This document shows positions 50,090-59,511 of a stretch of 64,000 nucleotides of DNA, in pieces. The DNA comes from Anoxybacillus ayderensis. Lineage in GTDB: Bacteria; Bacillota; Bacilli; Bacillales; Anoxybacillaceae. The notes below the pieces were generated by a model. It was not told where the DNA came from and made no database searches. It saw nothing but the letters and a program-made list of their open reading frames with translations. Numbering within the stretch: position 1 is the stretch's first letter; every line of letters begins with the position of its first letter. Location: contig NZ_JXTG01000010.1 of the NCBI RefSeq assembly GCF_000833605.1, positions 28,270 through 92,269 of the forward strand. Reading direction: 5' to 3'. The position numbers and the translations under genes were made by a program.

Positions 50090-50497
50090 ATGAAAATTGC
50101 ATTAATTGCGCACGACAAGAAAAAAGAAGACATGGTACAATTTGTGACAGCTTATCAACATATTTTAGCGGAACATGAGTTATATGCGACAGGTACGACA
50201 GGATTGCGTATTCAAGAGGCGACCGGTCTTTCTGTTCACCGTTTTCAATCTGGCCCGCTTGGCGGCGATCAACAAATTGGTGCGATGATTGCAAATAACG
50301 ATATGGATATGGTTATTTTTTTTCGCGATCCGTTGACTGCCCAACCACATGAACCAGATGTGAGCGCGCTCATTCGCCTTTGTGACGTGTATGCCATTCC
50401 GTTAGCGACGAACATGGGAACAGCTGAGGTGCTCATACACGGTTTAGAGCGTGGCGATTTTGCATGGCGAAATATTGTGAAGAGAGGAAAACAATAA
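50090..50497 (+). CDS. mgsA: Methylglyoxal synthase
   Basis: A 135-residue enzyme converting dihydroxyacetone phosphate to methylglyoxal and phosphate. ALIAHDKKK opens the protein; [12 protein letters not shown] holds the catalytic Asp, and FFRDPL follows. AAGGAGGCGAGG precedes ATG 50090. The stop shares one base with the bshB1 start, which links a toxic electrophile producer with thiol synthesis. Confidence 0.95.
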   Translation: MKIALIAHDKKKEDMVQFVTAYQHILAEHELYATGTTGLRIQEATGLSVHRFQSGPLGGDQQIGAMIANNDMDMVIFFRDPLTAQPHEPDVSALIRLCDVYAIPLATNMGTAEVLIHGLERGDFAWRNIVKRGKQ

Positions 50498-51189
50498 TGC
50501 ATATGTTAGCGTTTGGCGCCCATCCGGACGACGTAGAGATCGGAATGGGTGGGACGATTGCGAAATACGCCCAACAAGGATATGACATCGGCATATGCGA
50601 TTTGACGCTAGCAGAACTTTCATCGAACGGAACCGTACATATTCGGCAACAAGAGGCGAAGCGGGCAGCCGACATTCTCGGCGTTCGCACGCGCATACAG
50701 CTAAAACTTCCTGATCGAGGATTAACGATCCAAAAGGAGCATATTGATCCGATCGTGACTGTCATTCGTACGTATCGGCCGCGCATCGTATTTGCACCAT
50801 ATTGGGAAGATCGCCATCCCGATCATGGACAATGTGCGAAGTTAGTGGAAGAAGCGGTGTTTTCAGCCGCTATTCGCCGTTACGGAGAACTTCCCCCTCA
50901 TCGCGTGCAAGCGGTTTATTTTTATATGATTAACGGATTTCATCGCCCTCATTTTGTCGTTGATATTAGCGATACGATCGACAAAAAATTGGCGAGTTTA
51001 CGAGCATATGAAAGCCAGTTTGAACGAATGAGCGGTTCAGTTGACACACCGTTAACAAACGGCTATATTGAAACCGTTGAAAGCCGCGAGCGATTGTTCG
51101 GAAAAGAAGTTGGTGTTTCGTTTGCGGAAGGATTTATTTCAAAAAAACCACTTATACTTGCACATGACTTGTTAGGGGAAGAACGATGA
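50497..51189 (+). CDS. bshB1: Bacillithiol biosynthesis deacetylase BshB1
   Basis: A 230-residue PIG-L/LmbE-family zinc deacetylase removing acetate from GlcNAc-malate. AHPDDVE (about residues 8-14) and HPDHG carry the metal ligands. The ATG at 50497 overlaps the mgsA stop (TAATG), with AGAGAGGAAA upstream; a longer frame reads into mgsA. It overlaps bshA by ATGA. Confidence 0.94.
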   Translation: MHMLAFGAHPDDVEIGMGGTIAKYAQQGYDIGICDLTLAELSSNGTVHIRQQEAKRAADILGVRTRIQLKLPDRGLTIQKEHIDPIVTVIRTYRPRIVFAPYWEDRHPDHGQCAKLVEEAVFSAAIRRYGELPPHRVQAVYFYMINGFHRPHFVVDISDTIDKKLASLRAYESQFERMSGSVDTPLTNGYIETVESRERLFGKEVGVSFAEGFISKKPLILAHDLLGEER

Positions 51190-52316
51190 AACTGAAAATA
51201 GGAATTGTTTGTTATCCGTCAGTCGGCGGCTCTGGAGTCGTTGCGACGGAATTAGGAAAAATGCTTGCCGAACGCGGTCATGATATTCATTTTATTTCTT
51301 CAAGCATTCCGTTTCGGCTAAATAAAGTGTATCCAAACATTTATTATCATGAAGTGACAGTCAATCAGTATTCTGTATTTCAATATCCGCCATACGATTT
51401 AGCGTTGGCGAGCAAAATCGCGGAAGTGGCAAAGCGGGAGCAGCTAGATATTATTCATGCACATTACGCTGTTCCGCACGCCCTTTGCGCCTTTTTAGCA
51501 AAACAAATGGTCGGCGACCATTTGAAAATTGTGACGACGCTACACGGGACAGATATTACCGTTCTTGGATACGACCCGTCATTAAGCGACTTAATTAAAT
51601 TTGGCATTGAACAATCAGATGTTGTAACGGCGGTATCGAATGCGTTAGCGATTCAAACGTATGAGCTACTTGACGTACAAAAGCCAATTCAAACGGTGTA
51701 CAACTTCGTTGATGAACGTGTATACAGCAAACAGCGAAATGATGAACTTCGTCGTCAATACGGCATCGCCCCGCATGAAAAAGTGATCATTCACGTTTCG
51801 AATTTTCGTAAAGTGAAGCGGGTATGCGATGTCGTTCGCACGTTTGCGCTCGTCGTGAAACAAGTCCCTGCGAAATTGCTTCTTGTCGGCGATGGACCGG
51901 AAATGACGGTCGTTTGTCGCCTTGTAAAAGAATTAAAACTATGCGATCACGTTCGTTTTTTAGGAAAACAAGAAAACTTAGCGGAGTTATATTCAATGAG
52001 CGATGTAAAATTGTTATTGTCAGAAAAAGAAAGTTTCGGTCTCGTCTTGCTTGAAGCGATGGCTTGTCGCGTTCCTTGTGTAGGAACTGCGATTGGCGGC
52101 ATTCCTGAAGTGATTGAAGATGGAAAAAACGGCTTTTTATGTGCGCTCGGTGATATAAACGAAGCGGCGCATCACACGGTTCGCTTATTGACGGATGAAG
52201 ATCTTCGGGAAACGATGGGACAAAAGGCGTATGAAACGGTGTATGAAAAATTTTATTCCGAGCGAATTGTGGCACAATATGAACACATTTATTTTCAACT
52301 TAAAGGGGATGAATGA
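51186..52316 (+). CDS. bshA: Bacillithiol biosynthesis glycosyltransferase BshA
   Basis: A 376-residue GT4 glycosyltransferase joining UDP-GlcNAc and L-malate, the first committed step of bacillithiol. [12 protein letters not shown] near the N-terminus, HAHYAVPHA, and the [12 protein letters not shown] donor motif (E-x7-E) are conserved. It is embedded between bshB1 and cca with overlaps at both ends. The last enzyme, BshC, is not in this window. Confidence 0.95.
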   Translation: MKLKIGIVCYPSVGGSGVVATELGKMLAERGHDIHFISSSIPFRLNKVYPNIYYHEVTVNQYSVFQYPPYDLALASKIAEVAKREQLDIIHAHYAVPHALCAFLAKQMVGDHLKIVTTLHGTDITVLGYDPSLSDLIKFGIEQSDVVTAVSNALAIQTYELLDVQKPIQTVYNFVDERVYSKQRNDELRRQYGIAPHEKVIIHVSNFRKVKRVCDVVRTFALVVKQVPAKLLLVGDGPEMTVVCRLVKELKLCDHVRFLGKQENLAELYSMSDVKLLLSEKESFGLVLLEAMACRVPCVGTAIGGIPEVIEDGKNGFLCALGDINEAAHHTVRLLTDEDLRETMGQKAYETVYEKFYSERIVAQYEHIYFQLKGDE

Positions 52317-53509
52317 TGAACGAACAATTTCAACAGGCGCTTTCTGTCATTGAAACATTAAAACGTCACGGGCATGAAGCGTATTTTGTCGGCGGCGCAG
52401 TTCGTGACTACATATTGCAAAGACCAATCGGAGATATTGATATTGCGACATCCGCCCACCCGCAAGAAGTGATGGCCATCTTCCCGAAAACCGTCCCCGT
52501 TGGTATTGCTCACGGAACAGTGATGGTCATTGAGCGCGGCATTTCATATGAAGTGACGACATTTCGAAAAGAGGGGCGTTACGAAGATTATCGAAGACCG
52601 AAAGACGTCACGTTTGTTCGTTCTCTTTATGAAGATTTGCAGCGACGGGATTTTACGATGAACGCCATTGCGATGAATGAACACGGTGAGATGATCGATC
52701 CGTTTGGCGGAATCGAAGCGTTAAAACGACGCATCATCGAAACAGTTGGCGATGCCGCAGAGCGATTTAACGAAGATGCGTTGCGAATGATGCGCGCGCT
52801 TCGATTTGTTAGTCAGCTGGGCTTTTCTTTATCAACAGGGACAAAACAAGCGATCATGCAATACGGTCATTTATTACAACATATTGCAGTTGAGCGCATA
52901 GCGGTTGAATTCGAAAAGTTGTTGCTCGGCCCGTTCATGTCTAAAGCGATCGAGCTTTTAATGGAAACGAATTTATTTTTGTACTTGCCTGAGCTTGCGA
53001 CAAAAAAAGGAGAGCTTGCTCAACTCGGTGCTTCTTCACTTGTGCCAGCTCATCGCATTGAAGCGTGGGCGCGATTAGCATTTGTCGTCCATTTTGACAA
53101 CCAACAATTGAAAAAATGGAAATTGCCAAACCACCTCATTCGCGACGTTTCGATTTGTTTAAAAGCGCTCGAACATATTCGTTCTCTTGCGGATTGGACA
53201 ATCGATGCACTGTATGAGTACGGACCGTACATTCCGCATATCGAGCGTACACGCGCAGCGCTTTATGGTGACGAACCGCATGTGTCTCTGTTAATGAAAC
53301 AGTGGGAAGCGTTGCCGATTCGTGATCGGAAAGAGCTTGCGATCAACGGTCACGATTTGCTTGCGTTATTCGAAAGAAAATCCGGTCCGTGGTTAGCTGA
53401 AATGATTGAAAATATCGAGCGTGCCGTACTGCATCGTCAAGTGGAAAACGAGAAAGAGAAGTTAAAGGAGTGGGCGGTGTGCAATCAGAGACGAGAAAAC
53501 AACTATTGA
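52313..53509 (+). CDS. cca: CCA-adding tRNA nucleotidyltransferase
   Basis: A 398-residue class II nucleotidyltransferase that builds or repairs the 3' CCA of t[11 protein letters not shown] and GDIDIATSA (DxD metal ligands) form the head domain; [12 protein letters not shown] and the [13 protein letters not shown] block follow. The start is one of two adjacent ATG codons (52313 or 52316) after AAAGGGG, overlapping bshA. It overlaps birA by 31 bases. Confidence 0.94.
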   Translation: MMNEQFQQALSVIETLKRHGHEAYFVGGAVRDYILQRPIGDIDIATSAHPQEVMAIFPKTVPVGIAHGTVMVIERGISYEVTTFRKEGRYEDYRRPKDVTFVRSLYEDLQRRDFTMNAIAMNEHGEMIDPFGGIEALKRRIIETVGDAAERFNEDALRMMRALRFVSQLGFSLSTGTKQAIMQYGHLLQHIAVERIAVEFEKLLLGPFMSKAIELLMETNLFLYLPELATKKGELAQLGASSLVPAHRIEAWARLAFVVHFDNQQLKKWKLPNHLIRDVSICLKALEHIRSLADWTIDALYEYGPYIPHIERTRAALYGDEPHVSLLMKQWEALPIRDRKELAINGHDLLALFERKSGPWLAEMIENIERAVLHRQVENEKEKLKEWAVCNQRRENNY

Positions 53510-54459
53510 AACTATTTACAGAAGCAGGCGAGTCATTTTTATCGGGACAAAAAATTAGCGAGCTGCTCGGTTGCTCACGAACAGCAGTTTGGAAACATAT
53601 TGAAGACTTAAGAAAAGAAGGGTTTGAGGTCGAAGCTGTTCGAAGGCTCGGCTATCGCCTAAAACAAATGCCTGACAAACTGAACGCGAATGAATTACAA
53701 CTTGGGTTAAAAACGAAACGTTTTGGTTGGAACGTATACGATCAAGAAAGCGTGCCATCCACGCAACAATTAGCCCATCAACTTGCGCACGAAGGTGCCG
53801 AAGAAGGAACGATTGTCATTGCTGAGGAACAAACAGCAGGAAGAGGACGTTTAAACCGATCATGGCATTCACCGAAAGGAACAGGCATTTGGATGAGCGT
53901 CATTTTACGTCCGTCCGTTCCGCCACAACAAGCACCTCAGCTGACGCTTTTAGTTGCCGTTGCGGTTGCCCAAGCGATTCAAGAAGTAACAAGCATCGTA
54001 CCAGACATTAAATGGCCAAACGATGTATTAATCAACGGGAAAAAAGTTGTGGGCATTTTAACAGAATTGCAAGCGGATCCCGATCAAGTGCGGGCGGTCA
54101 TCGTCGGCATTGGCATGAACGTCAATCAAACACAATTTCCAAGCGATATTGCCTCGATTGCGACATCGCTTGCGATCGAAACAGGACGAACGTTTCATCG
54201 TCCGAAAATTGTTCAAACGTTATTGCAAAAATTAGAACAGTTATATGAACAATATTTACAGCACGGATTTTTACCAATTAAACTGTTGTGGGAAGGTTAT
54301 GCGGTAACGATTGGTCAACAAATTGTAGCGCGTACGCTAAACGGAGCGATTCGCGGTGTTGCACTTGGCATTACAGATTCGGGGACATTAAAAGTACAAA
54401 CAGAAGACGGAGCGATTCATTACATTTACTCAGCAGATATTGAAATAAAAAAACAGTAG
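53479..54459 (+). CDS. birA: Biotin protein ligase and biotin repressor BirA
   Basis: A 326-residue bifunctional protein. The N-terminal winged helix (about 1-62, ISELLGCSRTAVWKHIEDLR) makes it a DNA-binding repressor. The ligase domain has GRGRLNRSWHS (biotinyl-AMP loop) and KWPNDVLINGKKVVGIL, followed by a C-terminal SH3-like domain. The GTG at 53479 has AAAGGAG eight bases upstream. Its operator lies before bioD at 7.5 kb. Confidence 0.95.
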   Translation: MQSETRKQLLKLFTEAGESFLSGQKISELLGCSRTAVWKHIEDLRKEGFEVEAVRRLGYRLKQMPDKLNANELQLGLKTKRFGWNVYDQESVPSTQQLAHQLAHEGAEEGTIVIAEEQTAGRGRLNRSWHSPKGTGIWMSVILRPSVPPQQAPQLTLLVAVAVAQAIQEVTSIVPDIKWPNDVLINGKKVVGILTELQADPDQVRAVIVGIGMNVNQTQFPSDIASIATSLAIETGRTFHRPKIVQTLLQKLEQLYEQYLQHGFLPIKLLWEGYAVTIGQQIVARTLNGAIRGVALGITDSGTLKVQTEDGAIHYIYSADIEIKKQ

Positions 54460-54476
54460 GAAAATTTCGAAATATT

Positions 54477-54485
54477 TGTTAAAAT
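54477..54485 (+). promoter_or_regulatory. Possible extended -10 promoter of panBCD
   Basis: TGTTAAAAT fits a TGn-extended -10 element (TAAAAT at 54480-54485); no good -35 box is present. It would start the leader just before the pan hairpins. Confidence 0.4.
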
Positions 54486-54500
54486 GAAAGCGGTTGAAAT

Positions 54501-54592
54501 TGGGCAGTATCTTTGTAAGAACTGCACCACGCATGGACGATACGTTGAAAATGATTTCTGCCTTGATCCGATGAAGCGGACGGGGACAGAGG
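54501..54592 (+). ncRNA. Tandem pan-motif RNA in the panBCD leader
   Basis: Two successive hairpins share one layout: outer stem, bulged A on the 3' side, 5-bp stem, bulged A on the 5' side, 4-bp stem, loop. First: TGG/CCA, bulge A54526, GCAGT/ACTGC, bulge A54509, TCTT/AAGA, loop TGT (54501-54529). Second: TCTG/CAGA, bulge A54586, CCTTG/CGGGG, bulge A54566, TCCG/CGGA, loop ATGAAG (54557-54590). The described pan motif is a stem with two bulged adenosines, often in tandem, before pantothenate genes. Ligand unknown. Confidence 0.8.
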
Positions 54593-54612
54593 GATGGAGC
54601 GAAACAAAAAGT

Positions 54613-54650
54613 CCTTCTTTCTCGATGTTGGCAGAAAGAAGGCTTTTTTT
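54613..54650 (+). terminator. panBCD leader terminator
   Basis: CCTTCTTTCT (54613-54622), 10-base loop, AGAAAGAAGG (54633-54642), then CTTTTTTT, 35 bases before panB. GGCAGAAA (54630-54637) in its loop and 3' arm is exactly complementary to TTTCTGCC (54555-54562) of the second pan hairpin, giving a possible antiterminator. Confidence 0.85.
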
Positions 54651-54684
54651 GTCCATTTCCTCTGCATATGAGAGGAGGATGTAT

Positions 54685-55515
54685 ATGAAAACAAAATTAG
54701 ATTTTCTTCGCATGAAAAAAAATCACGAGCCAATCGTTATGCTGACGGCTTACGATTATCCGTCAGCCAAGCTTGCTGAAGCGGCCGGTGTTGATATGAT
54801 TTTAGTTGGCGACTCGCTCGGCATGGTCGTATTAGGATACGACTCAACGATCCCTGTAACAGTTGAAGATATGATTCATCATACGAAAGCTGTTCGACGT
54901 GGTGCACCGAATACGTTTATCGTCACAGACATGCCTTTTATGTCTTATAGTACGGTGAACGACGCTTTGCAACATGCAAAAGCGATCATGCAACAATCCG
55001 GTGCAAATGCTGTAAAAGTAGAAGGAGCAGGTTCCGTATTGCAAGTCATTTCTGCTTTAACAGAAATGGGCGTTCCTGTTGTTGCCCATCTCGGCTTAAC
55101 GCCACAATCGGTCGGCGTATTAGGAGGATATAAAGTGCAAGGAAAAGATGCCGAAAGTGCAAAGCGTCTTTTAGAAGAAGCGAAAGCGTGTGAGCAAGCA
55201 GGAGCGATCGCGCTCGTGTTAGAATGTGTGCCGAAACAACTTGGAGAGGCGATCACGAAACAACTAACGATTCCGACGATTGGCATTGGAGCGGGAGTTG
55301 GTACTGACGGACAAGTGCTCGTTTATCACGATGTGCTTGGATATGGTGTAGACCGTGTGCCAAAGTTTGTTAAACAATATGCGAACGTTCAACAAACGAT
55401 GCAACAAGCGCTTGCCGAGTATGTTGCTGACGTCAAAACACGTCAATTCCCGAGCGATGAACAATCATTTACGATGAACGAGCAACAATGGATTGCATTG
55501 TATGGAGGGAAATAA
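54685..55515 (+). CDS. panB: 3-methyl-2-oxobutanoate hydroxymethyltransferase
   Basis: A 276-residue TIM-barrel enzyme adding a hydroxymethyl group from methylene-tetrahydrofolate to ketoisovalerate for pantothenate. [14 protein letters not shown] and [15 protein letters not shown] carry metal and substrate residues; [14 protein letters not shown] is near the C-terminus. AGAGGAGG supports ATG 54685. An in-frame extension back to 54484 would cross the leader terminator and is rejected. Confidence 0.95.
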   Translation: MKTKLDFLRMKKNHEPIVMLTAYDYPSAKLAEAAGVDMILVGDSLGMVVLGYDSTIPVTVEDMIHHTKAVRRGAPNTFIVTDMPFMSYSTVNDALQHAKAIMQQSGANAVKVEGAGSVLQVISALTEMGVPVVAHLGLTPQSVGVLGGYKVQGKDAESAKRLLEEAKACEQAGAIALVLECVPKQLGEAITKQLTIPTIGIGAGVGTDGQVLVYHDVLGYGVDRVPKFVKQYANVQQTMQQALAEYVADVKTRQFPSDEQSFTMNEQQWIALYGGK

Positions 55516-55516
55516 G

Positions 55517-56365
55517 GTGGTTATCATTGAAAAAATTAAGCAAATGCAAGCGCATATCATTGCTGAACGACAAAAAGGAAAAACAATCGGTTTTGTACCG
55601 ACGATGGGTTATTTACATGAAGGGCATGTCGCATTATTAAAACGAGCACGCCAAGAAAATGACATCGTTGTTTTAAGTATTTTTGTCAATCCGCTCCAAT
55701 TCGGACCAAATGAAGACTTTGATCGTTATCCGCGCGATTTTGAACGCGATTGTGAAATGGCTAAACAGGCAGGTGTCGACATTGTTTTTTATCCATCCGT
55801 CGATGAAATGTACCCACACGAGCCATCTGTGACGGTGAAAGTGCATGAGCGCGTCGATGTGCTTTGTGGAAAATCGCGCCCAGGTCATTTTGATGGTGTT
55901 GCGACGGTTGTGACGAAACTATTTCATATTGTCATGCCACATCGCGCCTATTTCGGAATGAAAGATGCACAACAAGTCGCTGTGATCGATGGGCTTATTC
56001 GGGATTTTCATTTTCCGATTGAGTTAATTGTCGTTCCGACCGTTCGTGAAGAGGACGGACTTGCTAAAAGCTCGCGCAACGTATATTTAAGCGAGCGTGA
56101 GCGACAAGAAGCCCCTGCATTATATGCTGCTTTACAAAAAGGAAAAGCATGCATCGAAGCTGGGGAACGCAACGTAGAGAAGGTACGACAAGCCATTGTG
56201 CATCATATCGAACAACATACAAGCGGTGTGATTGATTATGTTGAAATGTATTCGTATCCTGAATTAAAGCCAATTCAAACGTTGCAAGGAAATATCATTA
56301 TTGCGCTCGCTGTGCGGTTTACAAACGCTCGTTTGATTGATAATATCGTTATGAACGTACAATAA
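55517..56365 (+). CDS. panC: Pantothenate synthetase
   Basis: A 282-residue ATP-dependent ligase joining pantoate and beta-alanine. [10 protein letters not shown] carries the HxGH nucleotidyl motif, [12 protein letters not shown] and the KSSRN loop (the family's KMSKS equivalent) are present. The GTG at 55517 with GGAGGG lies two bases after the panB stop; an ATG upstream lies inside panB. Confidence 0.94.
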   Translation: MVIIEKIKQMQAHIIAERQKGKTIGFVPTMGYLHEGHVALLKRARQENDIVVLSIFVNPLQFGPNEDFDRYPRDFERDCEMAKQAGVDIVFYPSVDEMYPHEPSVTVKVHERVDVLCGKSRPGHFDGVATVVTKLFHIVMPHRAYFGMKDAQQVAVIDGLIRDFHFPIELIVVPTVREEDGLAKSSRNVYLSERERQEAPALYAALQKGKACIEAGERNVEKVRQAIVHHIEQHTSGVIDYVEMYSYPELKPIQTLQGNIIIALAVRFTNARLIDNIVMNVQ

Positions 56366-56377
56366 GGGGGAAACATC

Positions 56378-56761
56378 ATGTTTCGCACATTAATGAACGC
56401 TAAAATTCACCGTGCTCGCGTGACAGAAGCGAATTTAAACTATGTTGGCAGCATTACGATCGATGAAGATATTTTAGATGCAGTCGGCATGGTTCCAAAT
56501 GAAAAAGTGCAAATTGTAAATAACAATAACGGTGCACGATTTGAAACATATATTATTCCAGGCGAAAGAGGGAGCGGCGTGTTTTGTTTGAACGGGGCAG
56601 CAGCTCGTCTCGTTCAAAAAGACGATGTCATTATCGTCATTTCATATGTGCTCGTACCAGAAGAAAAAGTCGCTTCACACCGTCCGAAAATCGCGATTAT
56701 GGACGAGCATAATCGCATTAAAGAGCTTATTGTTCAAGAGCCGGCGGCGACCGTTTTATAA
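56378..56761 (+). CDS. panD: Aspartate 1-decarboxylase proenzyme
   Basis: A 127-residue pyruvoyl-dependent enzyme making beta-alanine from aspartate. The self-cleavage site Gly24-Ser25 lies in YVGSITID; the [13 protein letters not shown]-terminus and [11 protein letters not shown] are conserved. AAGGGGGAAA precedes the ATG. Last gene of panBCD; its 3' end forms part of a terminator. Confidence 0.96.
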   Translation: MFRTLMNAKIHRARVTEANLNYVGSITIDEDILDAVGMVPNEKVQIVNNNNGARFETYIIPGERGSGVFCLNGAAARLVQKDDVIIVISYVLVPEEKVASHRPKIAIMDEHNRIKELIVQEPAATVL

Positions 56762-56784
56762 CGGGAGCCATGCCGCCTCTTTTT
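56743..56784 (+). terminator. panBCD terminator
   Basis: GGCGGC (56743-56748) pairs with GCCGCC (56772-56777); an inner CCGTT/AACGG stem (56751-56755/56760-56764) stacks within, and TCTTTTTG follows. Confidence 0.7.
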
Positions 56785-56812
56785 GTTTGTTATACATGTG
56801 AGGTGGAGAAAT

Positions 56813-59458
56813 ATGAATGATCGCTTTGTCGTCGTCGATATTGAAACGACAGGAAATGCCCCGAAAAAAGAAGATCGTATCATTCAAATTGGTTTTGTCG
56901 TCATCGAGGACGGCAAAGTTAGCGAACGTTTTTCAACATTTATTCAGCCTGAGCGGGACATCCCGCCATTTATTCAACAGTTAACAGGCATTAATGATAC
57001 GATGGTGCATGATGCTCCTTCGTTTCATCATATTGCACCGATGCTTGTTGAAAAATGGGAAGGAGCTTATTTTGTTGCCCATAACGTCCATTTTGATTGG
57101 GCGTTTTTGCAAGAGGAATTTATTCGTAGCGGGGTACAACCACCGACATGTCGGCTTTTAGATACGGTAGAGCTCGCACGTTTTCTCATGCCGACACAAT
57201 CAAGTTATAAGCTTAGCCATTTAGCTGAATCGTTGTCGCTTGCGCACGATCGCCCACATCAAGCCGATTACGACGCGGAAGCGACTGCCCAACTTCTTCT
57301 TTTTTTACTTCACAAGCTATCTCGCTTACCGCTTGTGACATTAAAGCAATTACGCCGACATAGCCAACCGTTAAAAAGCGATTTGACCGCTCTGTTCAAT
57401 CATTTCATTGCTAAAAAAGAACGCACGGTTCAACCGGATGAATCAGTCGTTGAATATGAAGGAATCGCTTTAAAAGCATGGTTTTTGCCGAAACGTGAAG
57501 AACGGAATGAACATGTTCCGTCTTTTTCACAATGGCTTGCGACAAATCCGTTTGTTGCGCCATTTGAATATCGCGACGGGCAACAGCAAATGATGATCGA
57601 CGTAAACGAAGCGTTGCAAACGTGTCAACATGCGCTCATTGAAGCAGGAACAGGCGTTGGAAAAACGCTCGCTTATTTACTTCCTGCAGCGTTTTATGCA
57701 GTAACACAACAGCGCCCTGTCGTCATTAGCACACATACCCTCCAGTTGCAAAAACAAATGATTGAAAAAGAATTACCACGCGTCGCTAAGCTCGTTCCTT
57801 TTTCATTTACGACCGCGATGTTAAAAGGTAAACGAAACTATATGAGCGTGCGAAAATTTGCCCGTACGTTAAAACATGTCGATGCAAACTATGATATTGC
57901 TTTAACAAAATGTCAATTGCTCGTTTGGCTAACGGAAACGGAAACAGGAGATGTCGATGAATTAAACTTAACTGCAGGGGGAGCGCTATTTTGGGAAGAG
58001 GTGCATAGCGATGAAACAAATGAAGAACACGATTTTTTTGTGCGCGCTAAAGAAAAAGCGAAACATGCGCATGTGATTATTACAAATCACTCGTTCGTTA
58101 TGCATGATTTAACAGCAGACGAAAAGTTTTTGCCGCCACACGAACAGCTTATTATCGATGAGGCACACCATTTGGAAGATGTCGCTGCTCATTTTTTCGG
58201 ACGGCACGTGTCATATGAGTACGTTCGGCTATTATGGACGCGGATGAACGATATAGCCACGGTGCACCAAATGGGCGCACTTCGCTCGCTTCTTGGGGAT
58301 TTAGAATATGAACTAAATCAACTGTTTCAATCTCTTCGCCATTACGTACTGCGCCGACAAAAAGGGGACGGTCGCATCCGTTACCGTTTCGTTCCTTGGA
58401 AAGAGTACGGAAAAGAATGGAGCGGAACGATAGAATTGCTTATGCGTATTATGAGCGATGTACAGCAATTGTCATATATGATGAACGATGTTCCGAAAGA
58501 AGATGTCAAACCTTTTACAACGTTTATAGACGTTTTATATACGTTACAACATTTACTCACGAGCGACGATGACGACATCGTCCGCTGGCTAGAGGTAGAT
58601 ACAAAAGCGGCGGTCAATGCGGTTACGGTTATTTCACAGCCGCTTGATTTAGCCCAGTTTTTTGCAGATCAACTATTTTCACGTAAGCGAAGCGTCATTT
58701 TAACGTCGGCTACGTTAACGACAAACAATCGTTTTTCATTCATGATTTCACGGCTTGGTCTCGATGATTTTTATCCGTTTACACGTACCATTCCGTCGCC
58801 ATTTTCATATGAAAAACAAGCAGCGCTTATGGTTCCGACCGATTTGCCGACGTTTCCTTCCGCTACGGTTGAACAATACGCTGAGCAAGCGGCACAACAA
58901 ATAATACGTATCGCTAAACATACGAAAGGACGAATGCTCGTATTATTTACGTCGTATGAGCTATTGAAACAAACGTATGCATTTGCTAAACAGCTCAATG
59001 ACGAGCAATCATTTGTATTGCTTGCGCAAGGAGTGAGCGGAGGCAATGCAGCTAAATTAACACGCCATTTTCAACAGTTTGAGCAAGCCATTTTATTTGG
59101 GACAAGTAGCTTTTGGGAAGGGGTAGATCTTCCGGGAGATGAAGTGACATGCGTCGTTATCGTTCGTTTACCTTTCGCTCCACCAGACGATCCGGTCATG
59201 GCGGCAAAAAGCGATTATATTCGTTCAAAAGGGGGCAATCCATTTTACGATTTATCGTTGCCACAAGCGATTTTGCGCTTTAAACAAGGATTCGGACGAT
59301 TAATTCGCACAAAAGAAGATCGCGGGATCATTTTCGTTTTAGACCAACGTTTATTAACCGCATCATACAGTAAATATTTTTTGCAATCTTTACCGCCTAT
59401 CCGTGTATATCATGCGCCGCTTACGGAACTTTTACAACATGTAAATGAGTGGCTATAA
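56813..59458 (+). CDS. dinG: DinG-family exonuclease-helicase
   Basis: An 881-residue protein fusing an N-terminal DnaQ-like 3'-5' exonuclease (DIETTG at 9-14; HNVHFDWAFL; HQADYDAEAT) to an XPD-type superfamily 2 helicase. Walker A EAGTGVGKT lies near residue 277 and DEAHH at 449-453. Late motifs include SSFWEGVDLPGD and QGFGRLIRTKEDRG. The four Fe-S cysteines of E. coli DinG are not evident, as in other Firmicute forms where the exonuclease may dominate. ATG 56813 has GAGGTGGAG. Confidence 0.92.
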   Translation: MNDRFVVVDIETTGNAPKKEDRIIQIGFVVIEDGKVSERFSTFIQPERDIPPFIQQLTGINDTMVHDAPSFHHIAPMLVEKWEGAYFVAHNVHFDWAFLQEEFIRSGVQPPTCRLLDTVELARFLMPTQSSYKLSHLAESLSLAHDRPHQADYDAEATAQLLLFLLHKLSRLPLVTLKQLRRHSQPLKSDLTALFNHFIAKKERTVQPDESVVEYEGIALKAWFLPKREERNEHVPSFSQWLATNPFVAPFEYRDGQQQMMIDVNEALQTCQHALIEAGTGVGKTLAYLLPAAFYAVTQQRPVVISTHTLQLQKQMIEKELPRVAKLVPFSFTTAMLKGKRNYMSVRKFARTLKHVDANYDIALTKCQLLVWLTETETGDVDELNLTAGGALFWEEVHSDETNEEHDFFVRAKEKAKHAHVIITNHSFVMHDLTADEKFLPPHEQLIIDEAHHLEDVAAHFFGRHVSYEYVRLLWTRMNDIATVHQMGALRSLLGDLEYELNQLFQSLRHYVLRRQKGDGRIRYRFVPWKEYGKEWSGTIELLMRIMSDVQQLSYMMNDVPKEDVKPFTTFIDVLYTLQHLLTSDDDDIVRWLEVDTKAAVNAVTVISQPLDLAQFFADQLFSRKRSVILTSATLTTNNRFSFMISRLGLDDFYPFTRTIPSPFSYEKQAALMVPTDLPTFPSATVEQYAEQAAQQIIRIAKHTKGRMLVLFTSYELLKQTYAFAKQLNDEQSFVLLAQGVSGGNAAKLTRHFQQFEQAILFGTSSFWEGVDLPGDEVTCVVIVRLPFAPPDDPVMAAKSDYIRSKGGNPFYDLSLPQAILRFKQGFGRLIRTKEDRGIIFVLDQRLLTASYSKYFLQSLPPIRVYHAPLTELLQHVNEWL

Positions 59459-59462
59459 TTTT

Positions 59463-59500
59463 CCCTTCATCGGTGAAAAATAAAAGGGGTAGATGAAGGG
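59463..59500 (+). promoter_or_regulatory. Hairpin covering the ribosome site of the next gene
   Basis: CCCTTCATC (59463-59471) is exactly complementary to GATGAAGGG (59492-59500), which contains the GAAGGG ribosome site used by the TTG start at 59512. No T-run follows, so it is not a terminator. It could limit translation from dinG read-through transcripts. Confidence 0.6.
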
Positions 59501-59511
59501 AGTGGGCGGTT

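Noticed and set aside
54501..54660. A T-box riboswitch before panB
   Set aside because: No T-box consensus (TGGNACCGCG type) is present, and the paired-bulge hairpins fit the pan motif instead.
54484..54684. An in-frame N-terminal extension of PanB by 67 codons
   Set aside because: It spans the pan hairpins and the intrinsic terminator; the AGAGGAGG site and the usual PanB length support the start at 54685.
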